A stretch of 64,000 nt of DNA from Chromobacterium vaccinii. Its GTDB lineage: Bacteria > Pseudomonadota > Gammaproteobacteria > Burkholderiales > Chromobacteriaceae. The notes under the pieces were generated by a model. That model did no database searches. It worked only from the letters and a program-made list of their open reading frames with translations, and was not told where the DNA came from. Made by a program: the position numbers and the translations under genes. Position 1 is the first letter of the stretch. The number at the start of each line of letters is the position of its first letter. The stretch covers positions 1-64,000 of the forward strand of contig NZ_JZJL01000003.1 in NCBI RefSeq assembly GCF_000971335.1, read 5' to 3'. Of this stretch, positions 10,684 through 19,607 are shown in pieces.

Positions 10684-12590
10684 CAGCGCCGCGCCCGCCT
10701 CAGCCACCGTTTTTCGCGCGCGCCGTCGGCAACGGTTCGCCGATAACGCAGTTCGATATATTCATCGACCAACGCTTTCAGGCGATTGAAATCGTCGCGC
10801 GGCAGCCCGCGCGCCGCCTTCAGCCGCTCCAGCGGCCCCTGCGCGCGCGGCGCCGCGATGCCCCTCTTCTCCAGCCGCCTGCGCAATGCCTCCCAGCCTG
10901 CGGGCAGCGGCTCCGCCGCCGGCCTCCTGCGCCACCACAGGGCCAGCGGCATCATCGCCAGCGCCATCGCGGCCGCCAGCGCGCGCAACACGCTGGCGGC
11001 ATCCACCCGTTCGCCCAGTCCCAGCCATCGGAACAGCCCCTGCTGGCGTTCCGCGTCATAGCCGACCACCCACTGCTGCCAGGCGAAGTTGGCCGCAAAC
11101 CATTGCTGGCGGGCGCGCCTCAGCCACTGGGGCGGCAGTGCCGCCGCCATGCCGCTTTCCGTCCTCAGCGCGGGCAGCGCCTGCTCCACGCCCAGCGCCA
11201 GCCGTCCCGGCGATACCGCGGCCGTCGGATCCACCCGCTGCCATGCGCCATCCAGCCAGACCTCCACCCAGGCGTGCGCGTCCGACGAGCGCAACTGCCA
11301 GAAACGGCCGACCGGGTTGTATTCTCCCCCCTGATAGCCAACCACCACCCGCGCAGGAAGCCCCGCCGCCCGGGCCAGAAAAGCGAACGAGGACGCGTAG
11401 TGCTCGCAGAAGCCCTGGCGGCTGGCGAACAGGAAATGATCCACCGCCTGCTCGCCCAGCAGCGGCGGCTGCAGGGTGTAGCGGAAGCCGCCGCGCCTCA
11501 GGAAGTCCAGCGCCGCGCGCAGGAATCCGCGGCCGTCCCCGCCCGCCGCTGCCAATTGGACGGCCAGCGCCCGGCTTTGTGAATTCCCAGGCGGCAAACG
11601 CAGATAGAAGGCCCGCCGGGGCGGACTCAACGCTGCCGGGCTGCGCGCGCCCAGCCGGCTTTCCTGCGCATAACCGAGCAGCTCGTCGCTGCGCGAGTCT
11701 TGGCGCAACAGCCCGCCGCCCTCCAGATGACTGCCCGGTCCGGCTCCGGACGCCAGCTCCAGCGCCGGCAAGCGCCCGCGGTCGGCCCGCAGCGTCAGGC
11801 GGTAGCGCAGAATGCGTCCCGCCGCCGGCTCATCCCGCTCATCCCGCTCGCCTCCCAATCCTTGCCAGCGGCGGCCGTCGAAATCGTCCAGCAGCGCCAC
11901 CCGCCAGTACAATTGATCCTGCCGCGGCGCGGCGCCGTCGAACGCTGCGGAAAACGCCGGCTCCCGGTTCAGGATCAGCCGGCTGATGCTGCCCGGCTCC
12001 ATATCGTCGCCCAGGCCGCTGGAAGCGGTTTGCGGCGGAACGCTCAGACTCCACAACGGCTGCGGCAATCGCGGCATCGCCACGAACAGAGCCAGCATCA
12101 GCGGCAGCGACAACGCCAAGGCTTGCCAGGCGTGCCGCCAGCTGCCGCGCGGCAGCGCGCCGGCCAGCCTCGCGGCGGCCCAGGTCAGCAACAGCATGGC
12201 CAGCGCCAGCCAGGCCGCCATCAGCGGCGACTGGTCGAACAGCAGCGGCGTCGCCGCCAGGAAAAAACCCAAGGCCGTCAGCACACGCCAATCGCGCAGC
12301 GTGCGGGTCTCGAAGGCTTTGAAAGCGATCAGCATGGTCAGCAAGGCGACGCCGCCCTCCCGCCCCACCAGCGTGCCCAGATTCATCCACAGCGCCGCGG
12401 CCGCCATCGGCAGCGCCGGCAGCAGCAGCCAGCGCGGCGGCAGCGCCGGCCGCCAGCCGCGCCACAGCAGGGCCAGCGCGCTGCCTGCCGGCAGCCAGAA
12501 CGGCAGATGCCAGGCCAGCGGCGACACGATCCACAGCAGGGCCAGCAGCACCGGCCAGCGGTTCGGCTCCTGCCCGGCCGCCGCCGTCAC
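10677..12590 (-). CDS. Membrane-anchored transglutaminase-like protein (DUF3488/TgpA type)
   Basis: The 637-residue protein has about six N-terminal membrane segments, a large periplasmic transglutaminase-fold domain and one further membrane segment near the C-terminus. The catalytic triad is visible: Cys in GFCEHYASSF, His in DAHAWVEVW and Asp in RVDPTAAV. Homologues such as Pseudomonas TgpA are essential inner-membrane proteins of poorly known substrate. It is third in a moxR-DUF58-transglutaminase operon. The GTG at 12590 was chosen because it overlaps the DUF58 stop as GTGA; the frame is open further up but that part only shadows DUF58. Confidence 0.88.
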   Translation of the reverse strand: MTAAAGQEPNRWPVLLALLWIVSPLAWHLPFWLPAGSALALLWRGWRPALPPRWLLLPALPMAAAALWMNLGTLVGREGGVALLTMLIAFKAFETRTLRDWRVLTALGFFLAATPLLFDQSPLMAAWLALAMLLLTWAAARLAGALPRGSWRHAWQALALSLPLMLALFVAMPRLPQPLWSLSVPPQTASSGLGDDMEPGSISRLILNREPAFSAAFDGAAPRQDQLYWRVALLDDFDGRRWQGLGGERDERDEPAAGRILRYRLTLRADRGRLPALELASGAGPGSHLEGGGLLRQDSRSDELLGYAQESRLGARSPAALSPPRRAFYLRLPPGNSQSRALAVQLAAAGGDGRGFLRAALDFLRRGGFRYTLQPPLLGEQAVDHFLFASRQGFCEHYASSFAFLARAAGLPARVVVGYQGGEYNPVGRFWQLRSSDAHAWVEVWLDGAWQRVDPTAAVSPGRLALGVEQALPALRTESGMAAALPPQWLRRARQQWFAANFAWQQWVVGYDAERQQGLFRWLGLGERVDAASVLRALAAAMALAMMPLALWWRRRPAAEPLPAGWEALRRRLEKRGIAAPRAQGPLERLKAARGLPRDDFNRLKALVDEYIELRYRRTVADGAREKRWLRRARRWK

Positions 12591-13531
12591 CGCGCGCTCC
12601 CGAACAGCGCCAGCGCGCCCAGGGCCAGCTCGCGCTGGCGCGGTTGCGGCCCGATTTCGCCATCCGGCAGGCACAGCCGGTAGCGCTGGCGGCGGCGCTC
12701 GCACTGCTCCACTCGCCAGGCCAGACGGGACAACCTCCGCTCGGGATCGGACTCGCCGGCGTAATCGTCCCAGCCCAGGCGCTGCAGCCCCGCGCCGGCC
12801 TCGGCGGAAAAACGCTTGCTGGCCAGCAGATCGCGCCGCGCCATCACCTTCCAGGCGATCTGCCTGGGCGTATCGCCGTAGCGATAGGCGTCCAGATGGG
12901 AAAAATCCTCATCCCCGACGCCCTCGCCTCCCCCCTTGCCGGCCTCCGCCTCCCGGCGTCCCCTGGCCGCATCCGGCAGCGGGGCCGGATAAGCCAGCAC
13001 CCGCGCGCGCAGCTTCAACACCGCCCACGCGCGCACCAGGCCAAACGGCGCGTCGCTTTCCACCACGCAGGCCGGCAAAAGCAGCCAGCCTCGCCTGGGC
13101 GAAAGCACCTCCAGCGTCAACCGGGCATCGCCCATGCCCTCCAGCTCGCACGCCTGTGGCCCGCCTCCCTCGGCGGCGACCCGCAAGCGCCTGGCGGCGG
13201 GTGTCCGGTTCTCCAGCAGCAGGGAAAACCGCGCGGCCTCGCCGGCGAACACGGCTGGGCCTCCGTCGGCGCTCAGCCTCAGCCCGGCCAACTGCCGGTA
13301 GGCCATCAGCACCGCCACCAGCAGCAAGCCCGCGATCCAGAACGCCAGCGCGTAAGCCAGGCTGACCTGGTAGTTGAGCGCGCCCAGCCAGACGGCCAGG
13401 GCCACCGCCATCAACAGCAGGCCGAAACGGGTGGGCAGCAGATAAATGCGACGCTGCGACAACTCGCAGCGGTCTTCCTGCGGCAGACGCGACCACCACC
13501 AGCGCCGCAGACGCTCACGGAATGGCGACAT
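12587..13531 (-). CDS. DUF58 domain protein (MoxR-associated)
   Basis: The 314-residue protein has two N-terminal membrane helices (LLLMAVALAVWLGALNYQ and AFWIAGLLLVAVLMA), then a cytosolic or periplasmic stretch with the DUF58 core: EDFSHLDAYRYGDTPRQIAWK near residue 208. DUF58 proteins resemble von Willebrand A-fold proteins and are thought to work with MoxR AAA+ ATPases as a chaperone or assembly system. It overlaps moxR by 17 bases at its start and the transglutaminase gene by four at its end, so the three form one tightly coupled operon. Its biochemical role is unknown. Confidence 0.88.
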   Translation of the reverse strand: MSPFRERLRRWWWSRLPQEDRCELSQRRIYLLPTRFGLLLMAVALAVWLGALNYQVSLAYALAFWIAGLLLVAVLMAYRQLAGLRLSADGGPAVFAGEAARFSLLLENRTPAARRLRVAAEGGGPQACELEGMGDARLTLEVLSPRRGWLLLPACVVESDAPFGLVRAWAVLKLRARVLAYPAPLPDAARGRREAEAGKGGGEGVGDEDFSHLDAYRYGDTPRQIAWKVMARRDLLASKRFSAEAGAGLQRLGWDDYAGESDPERRLSRLAWRVEQCERRRQRYRLCLPDGEIGPQPRQRELALGALALFGSAR

Positions 13532-14420
13532 GGGCGAGCAGCTTGTCCAGTTCCGGCTCGACCGGCGCGCCGGACGCCGACTGCAAGCGATGAGCCGCCA
13601 CCGGCGCGAAAATCGCCTTCACATCCTCCGGCAGCAGATGGTCCCGCCCCGCCAGCAGCGCCCAGCCGCGCGCGGCGGCGGCCAGCGCCTGCCCGGCGCG
13701 CGGACTCAGCCCGGTGGCGAACATCCCCGGCCTGCGCGTCGCCTCCAGCAGCGCCAGCAGGTAATCGGCCAGCGCCGGCGACACCGTGACCGCGGCGGCC
13801 TTCTGCTGCAGCGCCAGCAGCTCGCCCGGCGCCATCGTCGCCCGGAAACGCTCCAGCAGCGCGCGGCGGTCCTCGCCCATCAGCAGCGCGCGCTCGGCCT
13901 CGCGCGGCGGATAGCCGAGCGAGATCCGCATCAGGAAACGGTCCAGCTGGGACTCCGGCAAGGGAAAGGTGCCCATCTGCTCGCCGGGGTTCTGGGTGGC
14001 GATCACGAAGAACGGCGCCGGCAACGGGTGGGTGTCGCCGTCTATCGAGGCTTGGCGCTCTTCCATCGCCTCCAGCAGCGCCGACTGCACCTTGGGCGAC
14101 GCGCGGTTGATCTCGTCAGCCAACAACACCTGGGTGAACACCGGCCCCTTGTGCAGCTCGAAGCGGCCGCTGTCGCGCTGGTAGATGCTGACGCCCAGGA
14201 TATCGGCCGGCAGCAGGTCGCTGGTGAACTGCACCCGCCGGTATTCCAGCCCCAGCACGGCGGCCAGACCGTGCGCCAGCGTGGTCTTGCCCACGCCGGG
14301 CACGTCCTCGATCAGCAGATGGCCCCGCGCGATCAGGCAGGCGAAAGCCAGCCGGATCGCCTGCGGCTTGCCCAATATCAGCGTGTTCAGTTGCCGGTAG
14401 GCCTGGGAGAGTGATTGCAT
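13515..14420 (-). CDS. MoxR family AAA+ ATPase
   Basis: Chaperone-like ATPase that acts with the downstream DUF58 and transglutaminase proteins. The 301-residue product has Walker A (EDVPGVGKTTL near residue 38), Walker B (LLADEINRASPK near residue 105), sensor 1 (FFVIATQNP) and the C-terminal lid with GLSPRAGQAL. The ATG at 14420 (MQSLSQAYRQLN) was chosen; the frame extends 27 codons upstream but into sequence unlike MoxR. It is divergent from the histone-deacetylase-like gene, with 73 bases between starts. Confidence 0.93.
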   Translation of the reverse strand: MQSLSQAYRQLNTLILGKPQAIRLAFACLIARGHLLIEDVPGVGKTTLAHGLAAVLGLEYRRVQFTSDLLPADILGVSIYQRDSGRFELHKGPVFTQVLLADEINRASPKVQSALLEAMEERQASIDGDTHPLPAPFFVIATQNPGEQMGTFPLPESQLDRFLMRISLGYPPREAERALLMGEDRRALLERFRATMAPGELLALQQKAAAVTVSPALADYLLALLEATRRPGMFATGLSPRAGQALAAAARGWALLAGRDHLLPEDVKAIFAPVAAHRLQSASGAPVEPELDKLLAHVAIP

Positions 14421-14493
14421 TTGACCCCGCTTGCGCGCAGTATTTATCAAATTCACATATCGCAATCCCATTGTAAGCACGCGGGGAGCATTC

Positions 14494-15453
14494 GTGTTCA
14501 CTTGGCTGAAAAACCGCCTGCAGCGGAACGGGCTGACCGCCTACGTCACCCATCCCGACTGTCTGCAACACAATATGGGGGTGGGCCACCCAGAGTGCCC
14601 GGAACGATTGACCGCCATCCGCGACCAGCTGATGGCCTCGCAGATTTTCGACTCGCTGCAGGAGGTGGAGGCGCCCGAAGTCGGCTACGAGCAGCTGGCT
14701 CGCGTGCATCCGCCGCGCTACGTCGAATATCTGGAAGCCTGCGCGCCCAGCGTGGGCACCTTCCGCATGGACCCGGACACCGCGATGTCGCCGGGCACGC
14801 TGCAGGCGGCCCGCCGCGCGGCCGGCGCGGTGGTGAAGGCGGTGGAGCTGGTGGCCGAAGACAAGGCGCCCAACGCCTTCTGCGCGATCCGCCCGCCCGG
14901 CCATCACGCCGAAAGCGACAAGGCGATGGGCTTCTGCTTCTTCAACAACATCGCCGTCGGCGTCGCCCACGCGCTGGCCCACTACAAGTTCGAGCGGGTG
15001 GCGGTGGTGGATTTCGACGTCCACCACGGCAACGGCACCGAAGAAATCCTGCGAGACGATCCGCGGGTATTGATGGTGTCCATCTTCCAGCATCCTTTCT
15101 ATCCGTACAGCGGCGACGAGCCTATGGGGCCGAACATGCACAATGTGCCGCTGAAGGCAGGCAGCGGCGGACGCGAATTCCGCGAAGCGGTGGAAAACGT
15201 CTGGCTGCCGCTGCTGCATGAATTCCAGCCGCAGATGCTGTTCATCTCGGCCGGCTTCGACGCCCACCGCGAGGACGACATGGGTTCGCTTGGATTGATC
15301 GAGTCCGACTATGAGTGGGTGACCCGCCACTTGGTGGGAATCGCCGACCAATACTGCGCCGGCCGCATCGTGTCGGTGCTGGAGGGCGGCTACGACCTGT
15401 CGGCGCTGGGCCGCAGCGTCGCCGCCCATATCCGCGTGCTGTCCGATGGCTGA
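14494..15453 (+). CDS. Histone deacetylase family protein (class II type amidohydrolase)
   Basis: Zinc-dependent deacetylase of the arginase/HDAC fold; bacterial members act on acetylated small amines or proteins. The 319-residue product carries the full active site: RPPGHHAE with the tandem His, GFCFFNNIAVG, the zinc ligands in DFDVHHGNGTEE, and SAGFDAHREDDMG. A GTG at 14494 is used as start because GGGGAG lies six bases before it, and it precedes the conserved YVTHPDC...GVGHPECPERL segment. The natural substrate cannot be told; the Pat acetyltransferase at 2.2 kb is a functional opposite in principle, but there is no direct link. Confidence 0.9.
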   Translation: MFTWLKNRLQRNGLTAYVTHPDCLQHNMGVGHPECPERLTAIRDQLMASQIFDSLQEVEAPEVGYEQLARVHPPRYVEYLEACAPSVGTFRMDPDTAMSPGTLQAARRAAGAVVKAVELVAEDKAPNAFCAIRPPGHHAESDKAMGFCFFNNIAVGVAHALAHYKFERVAVVDFDVHHGNGTEEILRDDPRVLMVSIFQHPFYPYSGDEPMGPNMHNVPLKAGSGGREFREAVENVWLPLLHEFQPQMLFISAGFDAHREDDMGSLGLIESDYEWVTRHLVGIADQYCAGRIVSVLEGGYDLSALGRSVAAHIRVLSDG

Positions 15454-15570
15454 ACCTCCTGCCTCCGCCCGGTTCCAGCCAGGCTCCGGCGCGGAAGCGA
15501 CCCGGTTTCGGCCTGCGCCGCCTCACGGTCCGGGACAGTATTTCAAACTTCGACATGACTGGAAAAAAGC

Positions 15571-16239
15571 ATGAGCCGTTGGCTGCGCAATAACCGCGGA
15601 TTCCTGGTTTTCCTTTTGGTATTTGGCCTGTTCCGCACTGCCGTCGCGGACTGGAACCCCATTCCGACAGGCTCGATGCGCCCCACCGTCCTGGAAGGAG
15701 ACGTGGTGCTGGTCAACCGGCTGGCCTACGACCTGAAGCTGCCGCTGACCCACGTCATCCTGCATCGCACCGGCGAGCCCCAGCGCGGCGACATCGTCAC
15801 CTTCTCGTCGCCCAAAGACGGCATGCGGCTGATCAAGCGTCTGGTCGGCCTGCCGGGCGACACGGTGGAAATGCGCGATGAGCGGCTGATCATCAATGGC
15901 CAAGCCGCGCGCTACCAGCCGCTGGAGCGGCTGACCGAGACCGTGGCGGACAATGTGGCGCTGCCCGCGCTTCGCCTGCGGGAAAGCGGCGCGCTGCCGC
16001 CGCACCGCGTGCAGTGGCTATCCGGCGTCAACGCCCGCAGCAATTTCGGCCCCATCGCCATTCCGGCCGGACAATACCTGATGCTGGGCGACAACCGGGA
16101 CGACAGCGCCGACTCGCGCTACTTCGGCCTGGTGCCGCGCGAACTGCTGATCGGCCGCGCCGTCGGCGTGATCGCCTCCGCCGACATCACCGCCAGTTGG
16201 ATGCCGCGCTGGAGCCGTTTCGCCAGCAGCTTTCATTGA
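15571..16239 (+). CDS. Signal peptidase I (S26 family, probable second copy)
   Basis: Cleaves signal peptides of exported proteins at the periplasmic face. The 222-residue protein has a single N-terminal membrane helix, then box B with the nucleophile Ser in PIPTGSMRPTV (near residue 35), the general-base Lys in RLIKRLVGLPGD (near residue 90) and the box E motif GDNRDDSADSRYFG. It lacks the usual two-helix N-terminus of the main LepB and is not next to lepA or rnc, so it may be an accessory enzyme with its own clients. The gene is monocistronic with 117 bases before it. Confidence 0.9.
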   Translation: MSRWLRNNRGFLVFLLVFGLFRTAVADWNPIPTGSMRPTVLEGDVVLVNRLAYDLKLPLTHVILHRTGEPQRGDIVTFSSPKDGMRLIKRLVGLPGDTVEMRDERLIINGQAARYQPLERLTETVADNVALPALRLRESGALPPHRVQWLSGVNARSNFGPIAIPAGQYLMLGDNRDDSADSRYFGLVPRELLIGRAVGVIASADITASWMPRWSRFASSFH

Positions 16240-16258
16240 CAGAGGCGCCGGACAAACA

Positions 16259-16284
16259 AAAAGCCGTCCAGAAGGACGGCTTAT
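16259..16284. terminator. Intrinsic terminator between the signal peptidase gene and plsY
   Basis: Stem AAGCCGTCC/GGACGGCTT (16261-16269 and 16274-16282) with a four-base loop. The minus-strand side has the better T tract, so it mainly serves plsY. Confidence 0.75.
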
Positions 16285-16302
16285 TCATTCCCGACGCGCG
16301 GC

Positions 16303-16923
16303 TCAGCCGGCGTCGCCCTTATTGCCTATCTTGTCTTCCTTGCCGGTCATCAGCTTGATCAGGTTGGACTTGTGCCGATGAACCACCACGATGGCGATGA
16401 TGATGCAGGTGCCGAAATACACGCTCTGCGGCCCCAGAATGAAAAAGGCGTACACCGGCACCAATACGCAGGCGATGATGGCCGACAGCGAAGAAATCTT
16501 CACCACGAAGGCCATGAACAGCCAGGTGGCCAATGCGGCCAGCGCCAGCCAGGGGTTGATGCCGAACAGGATGCCCACCGCGGTGGCCACGCCCTTGCCG
16601 CCCTTGAAGCCGAAGAACACCGGCCACATATGGCCGAACAGCACGGCCAGCGCGCACAAGGCGATGCCCTGCTCGCCCAGGCCGTAGCGCGGCCCCAGCC
16701 AGGAGGCCAGCGCCACCGCCACCCAGCCCTTGACGCCGTCGCCCAGCAGCGTCAGCGCGGCGGCGAGCTTCTTGCCGGTGCGCAGCACATTGGTGGCACC
16801 GGGGTTGCCGGAGCCGTAGCTGCGCGGATCGGCCATGCCCATCGCCTTGCTGACGATCACGGCGAAAGACAGCGATCCGATCAAATAGGCCGCCAGAACA
16901 AAAGCGAATGCGGTCGTGGTCAT
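16303..16923 (-). CDS. plsY: Glycerol-3-phosphate acyltransferase PlsY
   Basis: Inner-membrane enzyme that transfers an acyl group from acyl-phosphate to glycerol-3-phosphate, the first step of phospholipid synthesis. The 206-residue protein has the expected multi-helix hydrophobic profile and the family motifs YGSGNPGATNVLR (near residue 36) and FGFKGGKGVATAVG (near residue 104), with a short polar C-terminus. It is divergent from folB, the common plsY/folB arrangement, with 84 bases between the starts. Confidence 0.96.
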   Translation of the reverse strand: MTTTAFAFVLAAYLIGSLSFAVIVSKAMGMADPRSYGSGNPGATNVLRTGKKLAAALTLLGDGVKGWVAVALASWLGPRYGLGEQGIALCALAVLFGHMWPVFFGFKGGKGVATAVGILFGINPWLALAALATWLFMAFVVKISSLSAIIACVLVPVYAFFILGPQSVYFGTCIIIAIVVVHRHKSNLIKLMTGKEDKIGNKGDAG

Positions 16924-17007
16924 GGTGGAGCGGTATCCGTTGCATTAGAATAGAGAGCTTCGGATTTTACGGTATCGGGCGCCAAAGCCCAACCACCTGA
17001 CTGACAG

Positions 17008-17367
17008 ATGGACATCATATTCCTGCGCGAAGTGCGCGCCGACACCGTGATCGGCGTGTACGACTGGGAGCGCACAGCCGCCCAGACCATTGAAATAGAC
17101 CTGGAAATCGGCATTCCCAGCGACACGCCCTGCCACAGCGACGACATCGGCGACACCATACACTACGGCGTGGTGGTGGAGCGGCTGCGCCAGTCGCTGG
17201 AGGAGCAGCACTTCCTGCTGCTTGAGGCGCTGGCCGAGCATATCGCGAAGATGGTGCGCGAGGAGTTCGGCGCGCCGTGGGTGAGAGTGGCAGTCACCAA
17301 GCTGGGGATATTGCCCGGCGTGAAGCGCGTGGGCGTGCAGATCGAGCGCGGCCATCGGCCAAGCTGA
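17008..17367 (+). CDS. folB: Dihydroneopterin aldolase
   Basis: Converts dihydroneopterin to hydroxymethyl-dihydropterin and glycolaldehyde in folate synthesis. The 119-residue protein has the FolB features DIIFLREVRADTVIGVYDWER at the start, the catalytic Glu in that segment, the IHYGVVVERL stretch (residues 51-60) and the Lys in VAVTKLGILPGVKRVGVQI. It is divergent from plsY as in many proteobacteria. No other folate gene is close by. Confidence 0.95.
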   Translation: MDIIFLREVRADTVIGVYDWERTAAQTIEIDLEIGIPSDTPCHSDDIGDTIHYGVVVERLRQSLEEQHFLLLEALAEHIAKMVREEFGAPWVRVAVTKLGILPGVKRVGVQIERGHRPS

Positions 17368-17376
17368 GCCCGGCGT

Positions 17377-17670
17377 CTAATCGGTATTGAATTTCAGCCT
17401 CAGACCGACGTCTTTGTGATGCATGCGCACCGACAGGTGGGTGCGCTTGCCCATATCCAGCGCCGGCGTCAGCCTGAGGCTCTGGCTGCCCGGCTCGCGC
17501 TCCAGCCTCAAGGGGCCCAATTGCAAACCTTGCTCGGCCAATTCCGGCCGCTTCACCTCCGGGTCGCGCGGCGACGCGCACATCATCGCCTGCGGCAAAC
17601 ATCCCGCCAGGGCGGACTCTCCGCCCAATCCGATGACGAGCAGCAGCAGCAGCAGCAGACGGCGGCCCAT
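17377..17670 (-). CDS. Small exported protein, probable lipoprotein
   Basis: Not recognised. The 97-residue product begins with Arg-Arg and a run of leucines followed by a lipobox-like ALAGC (residues 20-24), so it is likely exported and possibly lipidated. The rest is polar, with GLQLGPLRLERE and a C-terminal beta-like stretch LSVRMHHKDVGLRLKFNTD. A GGAG eight bases upstream supports the start. The leucine run is encoded by five CTG repeats in tandem, a possible site of slippage. It is convergent with folB, nine bases apart. Confidence 0.6.
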   Translation of the reverse strand: MGRRLLLLLLLVIGLGGESALAGCLPQAMMCASPRDPEVKRPELAEQGLQLGPLRLEREPGSQSLRLTPALDMGKRTHLSVRMHHKDVGLRLKFNTD

Positions 17671-17793
17671 GTCCAGACTCCAAGTATGGATACTTTAATC
17701 ATGGACAAAGAGACACCGACTTCAAGCATCTCTTTCAACAGCTGCCAGCAATGCAGAAACAATCGCCCAAACGCCGCCCCCGACGCGTGCGGC

Positions 17794-18183
17794 TCAGCGA
17801 TTGCGCATGAAATCCGCGGTGTTGTCGAACGCCTCCAGCAACTTGTCCTTCAGCCAATCCTCCGCCACCAGTTCGCTCACCGCCTTGCGCATGCAGAACA
17901 TCCACTGGTCTCGCGCGGCCTCGTCCACCGCGAACGGCATGTGGCGCATCCTCAGCCGCGGGTGGCCGAAGGCTTCCATATACAGCGAAGGGCCGCCCAG
18001 CCAGCCCGACAGAAACATGAACAGTTTCTGGCTTGAGCCGGCGAGATCGGCCGGATGCATGTCGCGCAGCGGCTTCACCGAAGGCTCGCTGTCCATGATG
18101 TCGTAGAACCGGTCGCACAGCCAGCGGACCACTCCCTCTCCGCCCAGTAGCTGGTACGGCGTCATTTCCTGCACTTCGCTCAT
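17794..18183 (-). CDS. Group II truncated haemoglobin
   Basis: Small haem protein of the 2-on-2 globin fold, usually tied to oxygen or nitric-oxide chemistry. The 129-residue protein begins with the typical TPYQLLGGEGVVRWLCDRFYDIMD. Key haem-pocket residues are visible: Tyr B10 in RFYDIMD, proximal His F8 in LRMRHMPF and Trp G8 in QWMFCM. The gene is monocistronic, with 63 bases between its start and the end of dadA. Its function here is inferred only from family. Confidence 0.92.
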   Translation of the reverse strand: MSEVQEMTPYQLLGGEGVVRWLCDRFYDIMDSEPSVKPLRDMHPADLAGSSQKLFMFLSGWLGGPSLYMEAFGHPRLRMRHMPFAVDEAARDQWMFCMRKAVSELVAEDWLKDKLLEAFDNTADFMRNR

Positions 18184-18246
18184 TCACGCTCCAAGCGCCG
18201 GCGCAAGACACGCCGGCCAAAACCATTCATCAATCGCTTCGCGGCC

Positions 18247-19503
18247 TCAGTGCCCGCAAAACGCGAAATCCAGCTGCGGCGTCCTGCCGCTGATGATCTC
18301 CGCCAGCGCTTTCCCCGACCCCGCGCCCTCGGTCCAGCCCAAGGTACCGTGGCCGGTGTTCAGGAACAGCCTGCCGATTCCGCTCTGCCCTATCAAGGGC
18401 ACGTTGCCCGGCGTCGCCGGCCGCAATCCGCTCCAGAAGCGCGCGGCCTCCCAGTCGCAGGCCGAGGGAAACAGCGTCCTGGCCCGCCGCAGCAAGGCCT
18501 CGCAGCGCAGCGGATCGAGGCTGGACGAATAACCAGACAGTTCAGCGGTGCCGGCGATGCGCAGTTCGTCGCCCAAGCGGCTGAACACCAGTTTGTGGGA
18601 TTCGTCGGTCAGGCTGACCATGGGCGCGGCGATCAGGCTCTTCACCGGCACCGTCGCCGAATAGCCCTTGGCCGGATAGACCGGCAGCCGCAACCCCAGC
18701 GGCGCGGCCAGCAACGGCGAGTGGCTGCCCAGCGCCAGCACGTAGGCGTCCGCCGCCACGCGCTGATAGCCGCCGTCCGGTCCCGTCACCGATACCGCCG
18801 ACACGCCGCCATCCGCCGTTTCCAGCGCGTTGATCCGGGTATTGTAACGAAACTCCACGCCCAGGCCCGCGGCGGCCTCGGCCAACCCGCGTGTGAACAG
18901 ATGCACGTCGCCCGACTCGTCGTCCGGGCACCAGCTGGCGCCGGCCAAGCTAGGCAACGTCGGCTCCAGCGCCGGTTCCAGCGCCAGCGCCTGCATCGGG
19001 CTGAGCACCCGCTTGTCCACCCCCAGCGCCTGCAGCCGCTCGGCCGAGCGCCGGGCATGGCGCAGCTGGCAGGCGTCGTAATGCAGACTGAGAATTCCGC
19101 GCGACAGGCGGCGGTAGGAAATGCCGGTTTCCTCGCGCAGCTGGCGCATCGCGTCTCGGCTGTACAACCCCAGCGCCACCATCTGCCGCATATTGCGCTG
19201 ATGGCGGCCAGGCAGGCACTCTGCCAGGAATCCGGCGATCCAGCGCCATTGCGGCGGGTCCATTCTCGGCCGGAACAGCAACGGCGCGTCGTCGCGCCAA
19301 AGCCAGCGCAGCACCTGCCACGGCGCGCCCAGGTTCGCCCAAGGTTCGGACTGGCTGACCGACAACTGGCCGCCATTGGCGAAACTGGTCTCCCTCGCCG
19401 CGCCGCAGGCGCGCTCCAGCACCACCACCTCGTGTCCCATCCTGGCCAGGAACCAGGCGGTGGACACGCCCACCACGCCGGCCCCGAGAACCACCACTCG
19501 CAT
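18247..19503 (-). CDS. dadA: D-amino acid dehydrogenase, small subunit (DadA-like)
   Basis: FAD-dependent oxidative deamination of D-amino acids, passing electrons to the respiratory chain. The 418-residue protein begins with the dinucleotide-binding VVVLGAGVVGVSTAWFLAR, followed by the DadA segment FANGGQLSVSQSEPWANLGAP and the C-terminal FAD motif LFLNTGHGTLGWTEGAGSGKAL. The ATG at 19503 has GGGGAGG ideally placed; an upstream start would add ten residues outside the family alignment. No alanine racemase (dadX) is adjacent. A related family member with other substrate preference is possible. Confidence 0.88.
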   Translation of the reverse strand: MRVVVLGAGVVGVSTAWFLARMGHEVVVLERACGAARETSFANGGQLSVSQSEPWANLGAPWQVLRWLWRDDAPLLFRPRMDPPQWRWIAGFLAECLPGRHQRNMRQMVALGLYSRDAMRQLREETGISYRRLSRGILSLHYDACQLRHARRSAERLQALGVDKRVLSPMQALALEPALEPTLPSLAGASWCPDDESGDVHLFTRGLAEAAAGLGVEFRYNTRINALETADGGVSAVSVTGPDGGYQRVAADAYVLALGSHSPLLAAPLGLRLPVYPAKGYSATVPVKSLIAAPMVSLTDESHKLVFSRLGDELRIAGTAELSGYSSSLDPLRCEALLRRARTLFPSACDWEAARFWSGLRPATPGNVPLIGQSGIGRLFLNTGHGTLGWTEGAGSGKALAEIISGRTPQLDFAFCGH

Positions 19504-19607
19504 ACCGCCTCCCCGCGCAAAGACAACGGGCAAGACTCGCTTGCCCGTTAGAGACGAAATGGTAATGGCAATCGCGCGGCGCGGCGACTGTTTTGTCGGA
19601 CAAATGC

